Assembly (NCBI RefSeq): GCF_020360975.1
Contig: NW_025408682.1
Coordinates: forward strand, 310,001 to 374,000
DNA length: 64,000 nt
Direction of reading: 5' to 3'
From: Hirsutella rhossiliensis
Lineage: Eukaryota; Ascomycota; Sordariomycetes; Hypocreales; Ophiocordycipitaceae
A program made the translations under genes and the position numbers. Below, in pieces: positions 1-12,669 of this stretch; the first letter of the stretch is position 1, and every line of letters starts with the position of its first letter. Below the pieces are notes generated by a model. The model ran no database searches. It saw nothing but the letters and a program-made list of their open reading frames with translations, and had not been told where the DNA came from.

Positions 1-826
1 GATGCTCTCGAGGGAGGAGGAGCCGAAGGAGCAACAGCCGCAGCAGCAGCAGCAGCAGCGGAGCCGCAGCAACAGGGGCTGCAGCAGCTGCAGGGGCAGC
101 AGATCGAGCCGTCTAGGTCGAGTGCTGGCCACGAAGGAATAAGACTGCTTGTTGTTGTACTCTAGCAGCCTCTTCGTCTATTTCCCGGCTAGCTTCTCGA
201 AAGATAGTCGAGTAACCGTCACTAATAGGCTTTATTAGCAGAGATATATCCCGTAGCCACTGGCCGGAAAGAGCTTCTGAGGAAGTATTGGTTAGCTTCC
301 TCGAGGATTTCTTCCCACTTAGCTAGCCACGAAGAAGCTAGCAGGTTCCTAGCAGAAAAGGCTCTAGGTGTGCCGTATAGGTCTTCCTAATACGGTCAGT
401 CATATACCCTCTCGAGGGAGCTGTCGAGGTCTCGAGCTTTAAAAGCCACTGCCTAGGAGTCTCTTCCTCTCGAAGAGAGATTAGCTTTGCGGCACTAACG
501 GATTCCGTTATTGCCGTACGAGCAGCAGTCAGCAGCTTCGTCTCGTAAAGGTATTCCTTTCGGTGACTCTCGTAGTCGCCTAAGGCAGCAGAAAAAGCTC
601 TCTGTTATGCAGAGGTTAGCTCGGAGAAGAGGGTAGCTCCCTCTGCAAAATCCGTTGCCCTAGGACGAAGAGGGGGCTCAAGAGGGTCCTGCTTGTCAGA
701 GAAGACCAAATTGTGGATGGTTCTGTCCACACGAGCCCGTAGCTCCTTTACCCATTTATCCCAATCTTAGGGCTCTGTAAGAATCGTCCTACGGACCGTA
801 GGGGTGGCAGAGTCGTTTTTCGACAT
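1..826 (-). pseudogene. Copia-type gag, partial, runs off left edge
   Basis: Read on the minus strand, a frame opens at the ATG at 824-826 (protein starts MSKNDSATPTVRR) and gives a gag-like protein typical of fungal Copia elements: a tryptophan-rich start (DWDKWVKELRARV), then a helical region with YESHRKEYLYETK and TYTAHLEPF. The frame carries TAA/TAG codons where CAA/CAG would fit (for example in EP-stop-DWD), which is light RIP, and it shifts by one base near position 350 before resuming as SSWLAKWEEILEEANQYF. It ends in an Ala/Gln-repeat tract at positions 31-110. The pol region would lie left of the window. The 5' LTR sits directly upstream (973-1458). It is not functional as read. The family call rests on overall gag appearance. 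Confidence 0.6.
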
Positions 827-972
827 CGTTGCGGAAGAGGGGGGGCAGAAAAGTCGGTTAAAAATCGGCTTTTCTAGTAAGAGGGGTGAAATAAAGCCAC
901 GAGGGATGCAAGAAAGGTGCCTTTTGCAGCAGCCGGAAGGTATAGGAATACTATTCCTCCCGGGCTCATAAC

Positions 973-1458
973 TCTCGCGAAGAGAGATGCGAGAAGTGTA
1001 TGAAAATGCACGAAGGTAAAATTAGAAGTAAGGGGTCGGACAGGTAGGGCAGAGATATTTGAATCTTGCGGGGGCAGCAATTGCAGTAGGGGAGTGATTG
1101 TTGTATTGCCTTGATTTTCCTTCTTTCCTCTATCCAACGCCCCTCTTTATACCCTTCTAGCATCTCAATTAACAAAGAAGATCCTGCTTAAAGAAGCCAC
1201 TAATGTCCTTTCGACTACCGAGCTTTTTGCCGGTTTTTCCCCTCCTTTCCAGCCGTTGCCGGCACATCCGTCTTATCTCTCGCTACCTCTATAGGAAGCC
1301 ATCGCTACTTCTGCTTCCCCTCATGCCCCCACCCTCCTTTCTGCACCTCTTTTCAGCTCCTTCTTCCTTCTTCCACACCGGGTGTTTTTCAGCTTCCTTG
1401 GTCCCTCTTGCCAAGGGATATCTCCGAGAACTGCGAAATCAGGCCACGCTTCGCGACA
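973..1458 (-). mobile_element. Copia 5' LTR (minus orientation)
   Basis: On the minus strand the LTR starts TGTCGCGAAG at 1458 and ends CTTCGCGAGA at 973, so its ends are imperfect inverted repeats. The boundaries are confirmed by a RIP-mutated solo copy at 12670-13145 that aligns along its whole length and has its own target duplication. The element is inserted in Gypsy-1 copy A: the sequence right of 1458 (ATAGCGGCTA...) resumes Gypsy-1 exactly where copy B has the same bases near 17870. The other end of the element lies outside the window. Confidence 0.75.
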
Positions 1459-4400
1459 ATAGCGGCTAAGTACTTAAAGGAATACTCTCTTAAGAGGTAG
1501 ATAGGCGGAAGTAACTAATAGCGTTCTACTCTTATAAGCTAACCTTAGTAGAGCGGAATTACGCTATTTATAATAAGGAGATACTAGTAATTATTAGCTA
1601 CCTTAAGTAATAGTAAGTAGAGCTCTAAAGCTATAAAAGCTTTAATATTCTTATAAACTATAAGAACCTTAAGTACTTTATAACCCGCTAGCACCTCTTA
1701 AAGTAATAAGCCCGCTAAGCGGAGTATCTCTTATACTTTAACTTCTCGATTAAATACTAGCTAAGGTAAGACTTTATAGTCCTAAATACGCTTTTTTAAA
1801 GGGATTAAGACTAGCTAAAGGGAGCGAATATCGAGGCCTAGGATCTATAGCTTATCCTATAAGAAGTACTATAAACTTATATAAGAGCTTCCTTAGTAAA
1901 GGAAGGCGCGGCGCTAATAAATAAGCCTTCCCCTATACCTTTACCTTAGCCTAGCTAGGAGGGATAGACTAGCCTAGGGGCGTATATAGCGCGGGTATTC
2001 TAAGATAAGGTCCTTTAACGCTTATAGGATAGGATATCGTTTCTAGACTATACCTACGAGAGCGTGCGCCGCGCTATTAAGTCCGGCGCTTAACGCTTTA
2101 ATTTAAAGCTAAAGCTAAAGGTATAAGTAGCTAACTATTATATCGACCTATAGGGGCATCTTTATTAGCGGGGGAGACTATAGGTACTAGGCGCGCTATA
2201 TACTATAGAAGCTAAAGAGAAGGATAGACTACTAGAGCTAAATAAACGGAACGAGCTTTAAGGGAAGCTAGTTTAGCTTATTTATAACTTTAATATTATA
2301 GGCTACCTAGGTCGGTAGGGTATAGTAGTAGGCCTTGCGAGGGATTTCTATTAGCCCTTCTTATAGTACTAGGTTCGCTGCTTCCTTTATAACTATAATA
2401 TCTATAGCTATACTAAGATTTAAAGGGTATAGCTTAAAGGGCTACTTAAGTAGCTTCCGGTACCTAACCGGTTTTATATATATATATAAATAGACTTTAT
2501 AATAGACCTCTTACTTATAAAGGGCGGTAACCGCTATATATAGGTAATTAAGGACCGACTTAGTAAGTCTATAATATTAAAGCTAATACTATCTATAAAT
2601 ATAGAGTCTTATATAAAGCGCTTCTTAAAATACTAAGCCTGCTTATATAGCTAGCTAGCCTTTATTATAAGCGATAAAGGATTAAATTAAACTAGTTACT
2701 TTTAATAGTACCTATACTAGCTACTTTAGATTATATAGCTACTTAGTATAGTATATTACTTATAGACTAATAAAGGGCCTAAGAGGGTTAACTAAGAAGC
2801 GTAGGCTTACTTATAGGCTATTATAGCCCGTAATTAAGTAGACTAAGACCGGTAGCTCCCCGCGGCTTAACTTATATTAAATAATAAACTATATACCTTT
2901 ATTAAGATAGCCCCTTTCTTTATAATATATAGCTTTAAACTACCCTTACTAGTTCCTTTTACTATAAACGTAGTAGTAGAGTAATATAATAATTTATTAT
3001 TAAAGGGCTATACCTCTACGTTTATATAAAAGCTATAAAAGACTATAGATTATTACTAATCCGCGATAGCTACCGCGGTATAAGATTAAGAGCGGCACGT
3101 TAATAAGACTAAGGCCCTAGTAGATATATTTATAGTAAGAGATAAAGTATAGCTAGACCTCTATAACTATAGGTCGGTATAGCTAAAAAAGAAGCTTAAC
3201 TAGCTATATATAAAGTTTATAATATAAAGGGTTATTAGCCTATAAGTTATAGAGCTCGATAGTCTCTTAATAAAGGTCTATAATAAGATTAACGTAGACC
3301 TCTTTTATAGAGCCTCCTTTAACCTATTACTTAGATAAGAAGTAGCGGACGCTTAACTGCCTATAATCGAGGTAAAGGGAGAGGATAAGTTTAAGGTTAA
3401 AATAATATAGGCTGCGCGCTAGAAAAAGGTTAGTAAGGGGAAACGCTAGGAGGTCCTTATTAAGTAGTATAGGTATCTTAACCTTATATAGGAACCTATA
3501 TATAAGTTTATAGGAACTATAGCCCTTAATAAGTTTAAAGCTTTATTTAAAACGATAGATAAGAATAATAAACTAATAAACTATTAATAGTAGCTTAAGC
3601 TAAGACTATAAAGTAAGTAAAGTAAAGTAAGTAGTTATAATAATATAAGTATAATAATATAAGCGGAGATAAAAATAGCGTTTATTTTAAGGCGGAGCCC
3701 TTAGACTACCTAGACCTACTCTTTATCCTTATTATTATCCTTATCCTTATCCTCGTTATCCTCCTTTACTTTATTAGTAGTAGCGGCGCTCTCTAAGGCG
3801 CTTAGGCGGCCCTCTAGGCCCGCGAGCTAGTCGGCGGTAGCGGCGGGTATAAGGGCTTTAAGGGTAGGGGGGGCCTAGCTAGTAGTAGCGGCGGGGGCCG
3901 CGGCGGGCACGGCTAAGGGGACTAACGATAGGGCGATAGAGGTAGTATCCTTAGTACTAAGAGAGTTAGTAGCGGAAGTAAAAGAGCTAGAAAAGAGGAA
4001 CTTACTTAGGGATAAGGCCTTAGCGCTTAAGGGCGCGGAGATTATAATAGGCGGTAGCGGCGGCGGTAAGGCGCTTCTTAGTAGCTCCCTATACTTATTT
4101 ATACGCGCTAGCCTTTTAAGCTAACGCCGTAGCGAGTAAGATAGGAGGCGCCGCCTTATAGGCGCGGCTAGTATATATATACTAGTAATAACTACCGCTA
4201 TAGCGGCGCTAGACTTAGTCGGCGTAAGGGAGCTCCTATAACGCGTACTATTTTTAAGGGGCTACGCGGGCGGCTCTAGCCTATACTTAGCGTTTATACT
4301 TTAAGAAGTTAGCGGGAAATAGCTACTACGCTTACTAGGTAGTAGACTTATAGGGGTAGTAAAGGTAGAGGTAGGGGTAGAGGGGCCGGGCGTTATAGCT

Positions 4401-5357
4401 AGCGGCGGGGATAGCGTTATTATTTAGAAGGGCGATATAAGGGCGGCTAGTATAGTAGAGGTAAAGGTAGCGGTAGTAAGCGTAGTCGCGGGGGCGCGGG
4501 TAGGAGTAGCGGTAGCGGCGGAGCCGTCGTTAGCCGTGCCTAGTATAGCGTTAATAAATAACTTTATACGCTCTAAGAAGAAGGAAGTAAGGGAGGGGGA
4601 GGTAAATATATCTATCGCGGAAGTTAGTATTATAGATTATAGCCTCTTACTTTATAGGGCGGAGAACTTATTAGTTAAAGTTATTATTATTAGGGCTATT
4701 ATTACTATAATAGCTATTACTATAAGTATATATTAATAAAGCGGCTTATATAGCTAGGAATAAACTAATGCCTTAAGTAGAGTAGAACTTACCTATTACT
4801 ACTATTATTATAGTTAAAGAAGGAGGAGAAGGAAAGGAAGAAAGAAGGGGGGGACGCTACCTTATATACCCCTAGGTAGAGGAGGCTACTTAAGGCTAAG
4901 GGAACGGGTAACCTAAGGCTTATATAGGTCTAGGCCGGCCGCCGGCTACTTAGGGGTATATATAATAGGTTACGCCCTTATTTAAACGGCTAGCTAGCTA
5001 ATAAGTATAGAGCCTAGTTCTAGCTACCTAGGCTAATAGGCGCGGGGATAATAGGGCTATTAGGGCTAGTATAATTAACGGGAAAGGGTAAGGTAGAGCT
5101 AGCGGTATAGGGCTAATAATATAAAAGCTATTAATTAAGTAACGCCGCGCCGCGCTTAAGGGAGGGTATTATATAAGAGTCTTTAACTATTATAAGTTAT
5201 AGGCTTAGGCTATAGCCTAAGCTATATAGTTATATATAGAGGGCCGGATCCTATATATATATATATAGGCTAGCTATATATAAGAGAGCTTTATATAACT
5301 TATTAATATTATCTTATAAATAGTACCTATATATACGCTTTTACTTACTTTATAATA
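1459..5357 (+). mobile_element. Gypsy-1 copy A, 3' part (RNase H to 3' LTR), RIP-mutated
   Basis: This aligns base by base with 17870-21778 of the complete copy B. It keeps traces of RNase H (AFYS.KLTLVE.NYAIY near 1525-1590), integrase, the GC-rich extra region (about 3700-4740) and the 3' LTR. It is heavily RIP-mutated: coding frames are full of TAG/TAA and CpA is nearly gone. The 5' part of the element is cut off by the Copia insertion at 1458 and presumably continues left of the window. It is more mutated than copy B. Confidence 0.85.
5172..5357 (+). repeat. Gypsy-1 copy A 3' LTR (186 bp)
   Basis: It begins TATAAGAGTC and ends TATAATA, the RIP-altered forms of TG...CA, and is exactly the same length as the LTRs of copies B and C. 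It contains the family palindrome core GGCTTAGGC...GCCTAAGC and the GGGCCGGATCC motif. Confidence 0.85.
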
Positions 5358-6771
5358 CTTATTATTAAAAGATATATAAATATATATAAGCTTAAAATCC
5401 TACTAATAAGAGTATTAATAACGGCGTATACTAGGTCCCTTATAGATATAGTTAGGGAGGTAAAGACTAATCTTTATTTAGGTATAGCCTAGATACTAAT
5501 CTATCTTTATATTATACTAAATAGAGTCTTAGTCTCCTTTATCTTAAGTATACTATTTATTAAAGCTATATATATATTATTTAATTATTCTTTAAGGAAT
5601 AGTAATATATAAGTTAAATATTAAATTAGTACTATCTAAGTAGTTATACTAGCGGTAGGAGCTATTAAATAAGAGCTTTTAAACGAGGTCGATATAGTAA
5701 AATCCTTTTAAACTATAACCTTAATAGTTAATAAAAACATATAAAAAAGACTAAAGCTTAAGGAGACTATATAGGAAATAGCTACCTAGCTCCTAAGAAA
5801 AAAAATTTAAGCTTTAGTAATAAAGGTTAAAGAGGATAACCTAGGAGCTACTTAATAATTATAGAGAGAACTCTTTATAGATACCTTAATAGCCGAGATT
5901 CTCTTACTAAGAGGTAAGATCCTTAGCTATAAAGGGGGCGCTAACTAAGTCCTTAACTAAGCCTACGCTAGTATAAACGAGCCCTTAATAGTACTAGTAT
6001 AATAGTAATTAATTATAGATAAAGGAGATAAGGCGATTCTAGCTATTAGATCTAAAATAGTAAAAGAGATTATTAAGGTTATAGTTATAAAGGCTATAGG
6101 AGTATTTAAGAAAAATATTATTAAAGCTAGAAAGAAGTTTAGAAAGATCTAAGAGGTTAAAGTTAAGATAGGGAGGGAACGACCTATTAGATTATATAAT
6201 CTAAGAGTTAATACTCTCTTTAAAAGAAAAGTAAATAAGATTAACCTTATTAATAATACTTTATTAAATAGCTTAATACTAAAAAGGGACCCTAACTAAA
6301 AGAAGACTAAATAGAATACCGTTAAAGATAAGATATAGCCTAGACCTTACCTAGAATACTTAATAGGAAAATTCTTAAGTATATAGAAAGGAAAGTAGCT
6401 AATATAAGAAAGACTTAAAGTAATTTATAAATAATTTAATAGCTTTCTTATAAAGGTAGAAATCCGGATCTTTAATAGTATTCTATTTAATAAAAAAGTA
6501 GCGTTATCCTAAGACTTTATAAAAAAAAGTAAAGTCGACCTAGCTATAGCCCCCTTATAGGTTATTAAGATAATAGAATATAAGGCGTAGTAAGTACCAT
6601 GCCCCACCCCCCTTTCGGTAACACCCACCTTTCGGTAGCGCAATTGAAAAATTCTCCACCAAAAGTCTACCATTTGAACTACATGAAATATGATCAGAAC
6701 TTAACATTATAAACACAAAAATTATATCATTCCGTAGAGAAATGGACGCTCTTATATGTACCGGCGCTTTT

Positions 6772-8480
6772 TTACCATTCGCCCGGATCTGGTGGTGACT
6801 GGAAGGGCTTCGGTGCCACCTTGACTTCGATCACTGAAGCTGTCTCCACCTCTGAGACCGCCTCCTCTGTGTCAGAATTCAGCACAACGGCTATCTCTTG
6901 GCTTTTAATTTGGGGAATGGCTTCCTCAGCCACCAAAGCTTCACTGAGAGTCATGAACCGTCTGTTCGGGTTCGGAATTGCTCTCCTCTTCTTGCCTCTC
7001 TGCAGCCGGGCCACTTCTTCCTCTAGCTTCGCGATTCTGTTGCTGTGCTCGGCAAGCGTCTGTTCTGGGCTTCAAAGCCTCTAGCTATCACGGCGTATCG
7101 TCTCCGGGTGCCAGGAGTCTTGTTCTTTCCGAAATCGCGAATCTGGCGGCTGTTTCTTGGCGTATCATCAGAACCCAAAATGGCGCGGACTTTGGAGACG
7201 TCTCTACAATGTCCGCGTGAATTTCTGATGCCGCAATGCCTTGATCGTGAGATCGGCCAATTCCCAGTGACCTCCAGCCGGACAATATATTCTTTGCCGT
7301 CATTCCAACCTCGCGCGCTTTAGCATATGCTCGTATAAAATTGACCTTATGAACAGGCGCAGAATCGGTCAAACAGGTCAATTTCTGAAGTTCTTTCCGG
7401 TAAGCTGCCTTGGAGGCATTGAATACACCGTTATCTAACGGCTGGAGGCCATGAGAGCAGTGGGCAGGAAGGTAACAGCAATAAACGTTGTTCAAAAAGC
7501 ATGTGGCCATCCATGCATCCTGGTCCCGGTTAACGGTAATTCCTACAGAGGTGGATAAAGAAACGCACCGTTGCATGACTTCCATGTCCATCTAATATGA
7601 TCAGTCTAGCATCTGAGGCATCGGCTGGTCGCGTCTGGGGCAAATAGACCCTCTCAAGCCACTCAATAGCGATATGGTTGTCCGTCCATCCGTTGGGCGA
7701 CGTTATGTAATGCCAGTCGGCTATTTTGCCGAATTCCGTCAAGAACCACTGTTTCTGAAGTTCTTTGCCCTTAAAGATAATGCCAGGGGTAAGGACACGG
7801 CCGTCCGCGGTGATAGTTTCAATAAATGAGGTCCAGTTGCGGGACTGTGGCCCTTTCAGAAGGGCCTTCCGTTTTGGGTCTGCACTCCCAACCACAAGAC
7901 TATCCAAACCTGGCAAAAAGAGTCTGGTTAGTAAAAGTAATGAAAGACAAGCCAAATACTCACCAAAGCCAGACATAATACCGCCTTCGTCAACATTCAC
8001 GGTATTTTCTGGTTTAATCCATCCATACTCCTTTTCCTGATATCGAAGAACCAGTGAACCGCACGAGGCGTAAAAGCATTAAATCGGTTAGCTTCCTGAC
8101 GTCTCCCACGCTTGTTCTTGATGTCCGGATGGCGATTGATGAATTTAGAGACCCAGTTGCGCCCCACTGTCCGCTCGTTGTTCAGTTGCTTCATAAGAGC
8201 CTCCACACATGCGCGGATCTGACTGTGGGAGGGAGTATAGCCGAGAGACTCTTGGCGGAGGATCCAAGAAACCAAGCGAGCTTCCTGAGACTTACTCAAG
8301 AGTTGACGAGGCTGGATCTGATCAGCCAGGGCTACCTGGCCTTTGAGTCTGTCGGAAATAGACTGCTGAGGTATGTCATACTTTTGGCGGCGCGGTACTG
8401 CGACAAGCCGTTTTTGTGACATCAATTATCGCATTAGCTATAATATCCTCCGTATAAATACCTGAGGCCGCTTTAAGGTC
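6772..8480 (-). pseudogene. pogo/Fot1-type DDE transposase, frameshifted
   Basis: The N-terminal part (about 8480-8000) has a psq/CENP-B-type helix-turn-helix (KYDIPQQSISDRLKG, then VGRNWVSKFINRHPDIK). The catalytic core follows with NVDEGGIMSGFG (first Asp), LIILDGHGSHAT near 7590-7630 (second Asp) and LQPLDNGVFNASKAAYRKEL near 7400 (third Asp). A 54-nt intron with GTGAGT, TACTAAC and CAG fits at 7910-7963 and joins MSGFG to LDSLVVGS. The frame shifts near 8405-8420 and again near 7560-7590, just after DGHGSHAT, and a stop near 7085 separates the C-terminal tail (7014-6772). It is probably inactive as read, although sequencing errors in the two shifts cannot be excluded. Confidence 0.8.
7910..7963 (-). 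other. Predicted intron in pogo-1 transposase
   Basis: On the minus strand GTGAGT opens the intron, TACTAAC is a perfect branch-site sequence, and TTTTTGCCAG closes it. Removing it restores an uninterrupted DDE-domain sequence across the junction. Confidence 0.65.
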
Positions 8481-11400
8481 ATTTTGGTCATGTGGTGGAG
8501 GAATAACGAGAAGAATCATCGTCAGGAGGCGGAAGGAGATTAGGGGTTGGATGGTAATCTCGTGCAAGGTACGCACAGGCCACAGACCCCTGTACAAACA
8601 TTCAACCATCGAAAAGTAGAATTCAATCAATCCTCTATCTACTCCAAGTGACGGCTTGTGAATATCTTCAAAGCTGGCTGGAATCGGTGTAAGTGAAATT
8701 GATGGGTTTTGGTGGGGATATTTCCTAATGCGCTACCGAAAGGTGGGTGTTACCGAAAGGGGGGTGGGGCATGGTAGCTTTAATCTTAATCTTAAAAGCG
8801 ATAGAGTAGAAAGTTATTAATATCCTTAAAATTAAACTAGAAATAGGAGTCCTTAAAGAAGGGTATAGGCCTTATAAGAACCCTTTTTTCTTAGTAGTAA
8901 AGAAAGATAGAAGACTACGCTTAATTAATTCCGCTATATATATAAATGCCGTTATAATAAGAGATATAAACTTACCGCTAAATATAGATAAGTTTAGCGA
9001 CTACTTCTTAATATATAAGATCCTTTCCCTCCTAGACCCTTTTTTAAGCCATAATTAGATCCCTCTTAATATTAAAAGTTATAACTTAATAATATTTACG
9101 ATACCTATTAGCCTCTTATATATATATATACTCCTTTAAGGGGCTATAAACTTAGTTAGCTAATTTATAAGGATAATATAAAGAATCCTATAAGACCTTA
9201 TACTAAATATCTATAGGAATTTCCTTAATAATATAGGTATTAAGGGGCCTAATATAACGTATAATAATAAAGAGGTAGTACTAAGAGTAAGGAGATTTAT
9301 CTTTAAATACCTTATTAACCTTAATAAAGTCTTAGTTAATATTAAACTCTTTAGTTATATAATTATAAGGGCTAAATTAAAATTCTACTAGTAAGTAACT
9401 AAAGTTATTAGTTATATTTATAGAATAAATAAAAGGTGCCTTATAAAAGCTAAAGTTATTAAAATTAAGGAATAAATAAGATACTTTAATATAATATATA
9501 TTAAAGCTTTCCTTAGTATTATAGGATACTATTAAATCTAGATTAAATAGTTCGCTATCTTAGTAAAACCCCTTATAGACCTACTAAAGAAAGAAGTCTA
9601 TTAGGAATAAGGAAATAAATAAGTAAAAGCGATAGCTACCCTTAAGGAAGCTATTATTAATCTAGTCTTTTTAGTATCCCTTAACGTTAGCCTAGGAAGA
9701 GGAGATATTATTCTAATATATAATACTAGTTTACTTAGCTAGAGGGTAGTCTTAATATAAATTATTAATAGAAAGAAGCGCCTTATAAGGTTTAAAAGTA
9801 AAACGTAGTTACTAGTAGAAACTAAATATAATATAATAAAGAGGGAGTATAGGGCTATATTAAGTACGCTTAGGAGACTAAGAATATACCTATATAGCGT
9901 ATATTTTATCCTAGAAACTAATATATAGGTCTTAGTTAATTAACTAAAAGGTGCCCTTAAAAACGTCCTTAAAGCTATCGTAACTTACTAGATAAGCTAT
10001 ATTTTCCTCTTTAACTTTACTATACGATATATCGAAGGTAAGAAGAATAGCGTAGCTAATAGACTCTTAAGAAAGCTTAAAGAACCTTCTAACGTATTAA
10101 ATAAGAAAATAAAAGGCGATATTAAAGAATTTATAGACTTTTACTTAAACGTAGTATAAGGGACTAAGCTATAAGGGGACTACTTAAAGGAATCGAGGAT
10201 AATTACGGACTTCCTTTAAACGCTAAAATAGCTAGAGGGCCTTTTTAAATAAGACTATAGGAAGCTATATTTAAAGAGTCTAAATTTCTATATTAAAGAT
10301 TAAAAGCTTTAGTAACTTCCTAAGAAGGAAGAAAGGGGACCTATACTAGTTATAAACGACCTAAAAAAACAGAAAAGGATTATTATAAAGTACTATACGT
10401 AAATAGGATATAAAAGATAATAAGTTATATATACGTTTATAAAGAATAAGTATTAGTAAGCTAGCCTTTAAAACGATATTTACGGCGTAATCTCTTCTTA
10501 TAAAGAATACTAATACTTTATAACTAAGAAACCCTAGGAAGTTATAACCGCGACCGCGCTTAGCTACCCTATAAGTAAGATTTACTTTAATAGCTAGTAT
10601 ATACTATCTAATTATAGGTATTTATACCTTATAGAAGTATAAGACGACCTTATTAAATAGGTAAAAGTAACCTTAGTTAAAGAAATTACTATAGGAGCTA
10701 TAACTAAATTTATACTCTTTATTATTTATAAGTATAGTATAATACTATACGCTATAATTAATAGAGGGCTTAAAATAAAAAAAGACTTTAAGTATATCTT
10801 AGAAGATATAGGCGTTAAAGTTATTTAAACTTTAGTATATAATTTAAAGGTAAATATAGTAGTAAAATAAAGGTAATAAAGGTTAATAATAGTACTTATA
10901 AAAATAGTAAAGAAAAAGGGTAAGTAGATTAAATACCTTAACTAAGTAATACTTATAGACTAAATAGTAGTTAAAGAGTCTTATAGAATATTAGCTTTCT
11001 ACCTACTATATAGATAAGAACTAGTACTACCTCTTAAAGTAAAATACCTAACTTAGCGACTAATTAACTAAGATAAAGTAAAGATAAGAAAAGAATTATT
11101 TAAAGTATAAGTATAAGTTTTAAAAAGAAAAGAAAAAGATATAAAAGATACTAAGAAAAAAGTAATAAGATATTAGAATTAATTAATAAAGAGGATAAAT
11201 AAAGCTAATAAGTATATAATAAGGAAAGAAAGCTTATAACTTAAAGACCTTATCTTACTATTTAATATAAAATAATTAAATAATTTAAGGAGGTAAGCTA
11301 AGTATTAGATAAAGTAAAACGGTCCCTTTTAAGTAGTATCGCGCTTAGAATAGTCTAAGGCGTATAAGATTAAGACTTTAGATAGAATCGTGCTTAATAA

Positions 11401-11850
11401 GATAATCCTAAGAGAGTATTTAAAGAAGTTTAAAAAGGATAAGAAAGGTTAATAGTACTTTACTAAGGACGACTAATTACTCTAGGATAAGATTACTCTT
11501 AATAAAAGGAGGAAGGAAGAAATAATAGATAAAGTAAATAATTTACTACTCTTACTAAGTAAAGAAGCCTTAGATTAAATAGTACTATAGTTATAACGAC
11601 TCCTTAATAAACCTTAGAAAGATTAAAGCTAGGAAGAAGAAGAAGAGCGACTATAAATACTTAAGAAAGGCCTAAGGTATATAATTAAGGTTTAGCTACT
11701 ATAACTTAGTAAATTAAAAAAGGATCTTTATATAGGAGCTTTAAAGACGCTAATTTAATAAGAAAAGTAAAAAGTAAAAAGGAGCTAAGGAGGAAAAGGT
11801 AGTAAAGGTAAAAATCTATAAATATTATAAGAAGTATACTAAAACCTAAC

Positions 11851-12669
11851 TAGTAACTAAGGCACCGTCTAACTATCTAATTAAAGGATAACTATAATAG
11901 CTAAGATATTTATAAGCGCTTTACCTACTACTTTAATATTTTAAATTTTCTACTTAAAGCTCCCTAAGTAAATAAAGATAATATTTCCTACCCTTCCTTA
12001 ATAATAACTTACTATTTACTACCTAAAAGAAGATAAATAAAAATATAATTAAATAATAAAGTAAGAAAATAAATATTCTTACTACCTACCTCCTTTAAAA
12101 ATAGGATTTTTTACTTTATAGATAGGGATATCTATTCTTTATTATAGAAGGGGAGACCTATAATAGCGAAAATAAATATGCCTATAAGATAAATTTTAAT
12201 ATATTTTCGACCTACTAAATTAAACGTATATAACCTTAAGAGAAAAACTTTTACTATTAAAGATAGTAACTAAATAAAGCTACCTACTCCTAGTAAACCT
12301 ATTATAGACTACTATTAAGCGAACTTAAAGACTATCTAATTATTATTTAAGAGAGAGCTCGTTAAACTTATATAATCTCCTTTTAGGTAAAACGGGCGTA
12401 AGGTTAATTTCCTCCCCTTCCTTTAAATCCTTAGTAGGACTAAAGGGATTAAGGATATTATAAAGAAGATAAAGGGCGGTCTTATTACTAATATACTTAT
12501 TATAAAATTTATTAGTCTCGAGGTTAGTATAGAAATTATAACTATATATATAGTTAGCGAATCTATTAAGGTCGTAAGTAGCCCTATAGTATTTAGGGAA
12601 GCACCGCTATTTATAAATAGGCGCCTTAGTCGAATCCTAGATATAGTTAGCGTAAGAGCCGCTAGTAAT
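11851..12669. other. RIP-mutated repeat sequence, family unclear
   Basis: TA-rich sequence full of stop codons in all frames. A plus-strand frame around 12490-12665 reads protein-like (PIVFREAPLFINRRLSRILD) and continues after the solo LTR at 13151, so this is the interrupted target of that LTR. No domain was recognised. Confidence 0.45.

Larger units (their letters stand above)
6597..8774 (-). mobile_element. pogo-1: Fot1/pogo-type DNA transposon, not RIP-mutated
   Basis: Perfect 46-bp terminal inverted repeats begin CCATGCCCCACCCC and contain two copies of a CTTTCGGTA motif. A TA duplication flanks the element at 6595-6596 and 8775-8776. Base composition is normal and CpA is retained, in sharp contrast to the surrounding Gypsy-2, so it landed after the host element was mutated or escaped RIP. 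The transposase is on the minus strand. Confidence 0.92.
5358..11850 (+). mobile_element. Gypsy-2: second Ty3/Gypsy pol relic, RIP-mutated, split by pogo-1
   Basis: Reading through TAG/TAA codons gives an ordered Ty3/Gypsy pol. Reverse transcriptase runs around 8790-9500 (KNPFFLVVKKD, RLRLINSA, RRFIFKYLINLNKVL), RNase H around 9830-10000 (KYNIIKREYRAILSTLRRL) and integrase around 10560-11300 (YLIEVQDDLIKWVKVTLVKE, then KDFKYILEDIGVKVI and a basic C-terminal region to about 11480), with a charged tail to about 11.85 kb. The part before the pogo insertion (5358-6596) should hold the protease and N-terminal pol. No LTR was found for this family, so both ends are uncertain. It shares no obvious nucleotide identity with Gypsy-1. 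Confidence 0.65.

Noticed and set aside
1203..1469. Plus-strand open frame of 88 codons
   Set aside because: It lies antisense within the Copia LTR; pyrimidine-rich shadow frame with no homology signal.
6821..7323. Plus-strand open frames opposite the pogo-1 transposase
   Set aside because: Shadows of the minus-strand transposase, which carries the recognisable DDE motifs.
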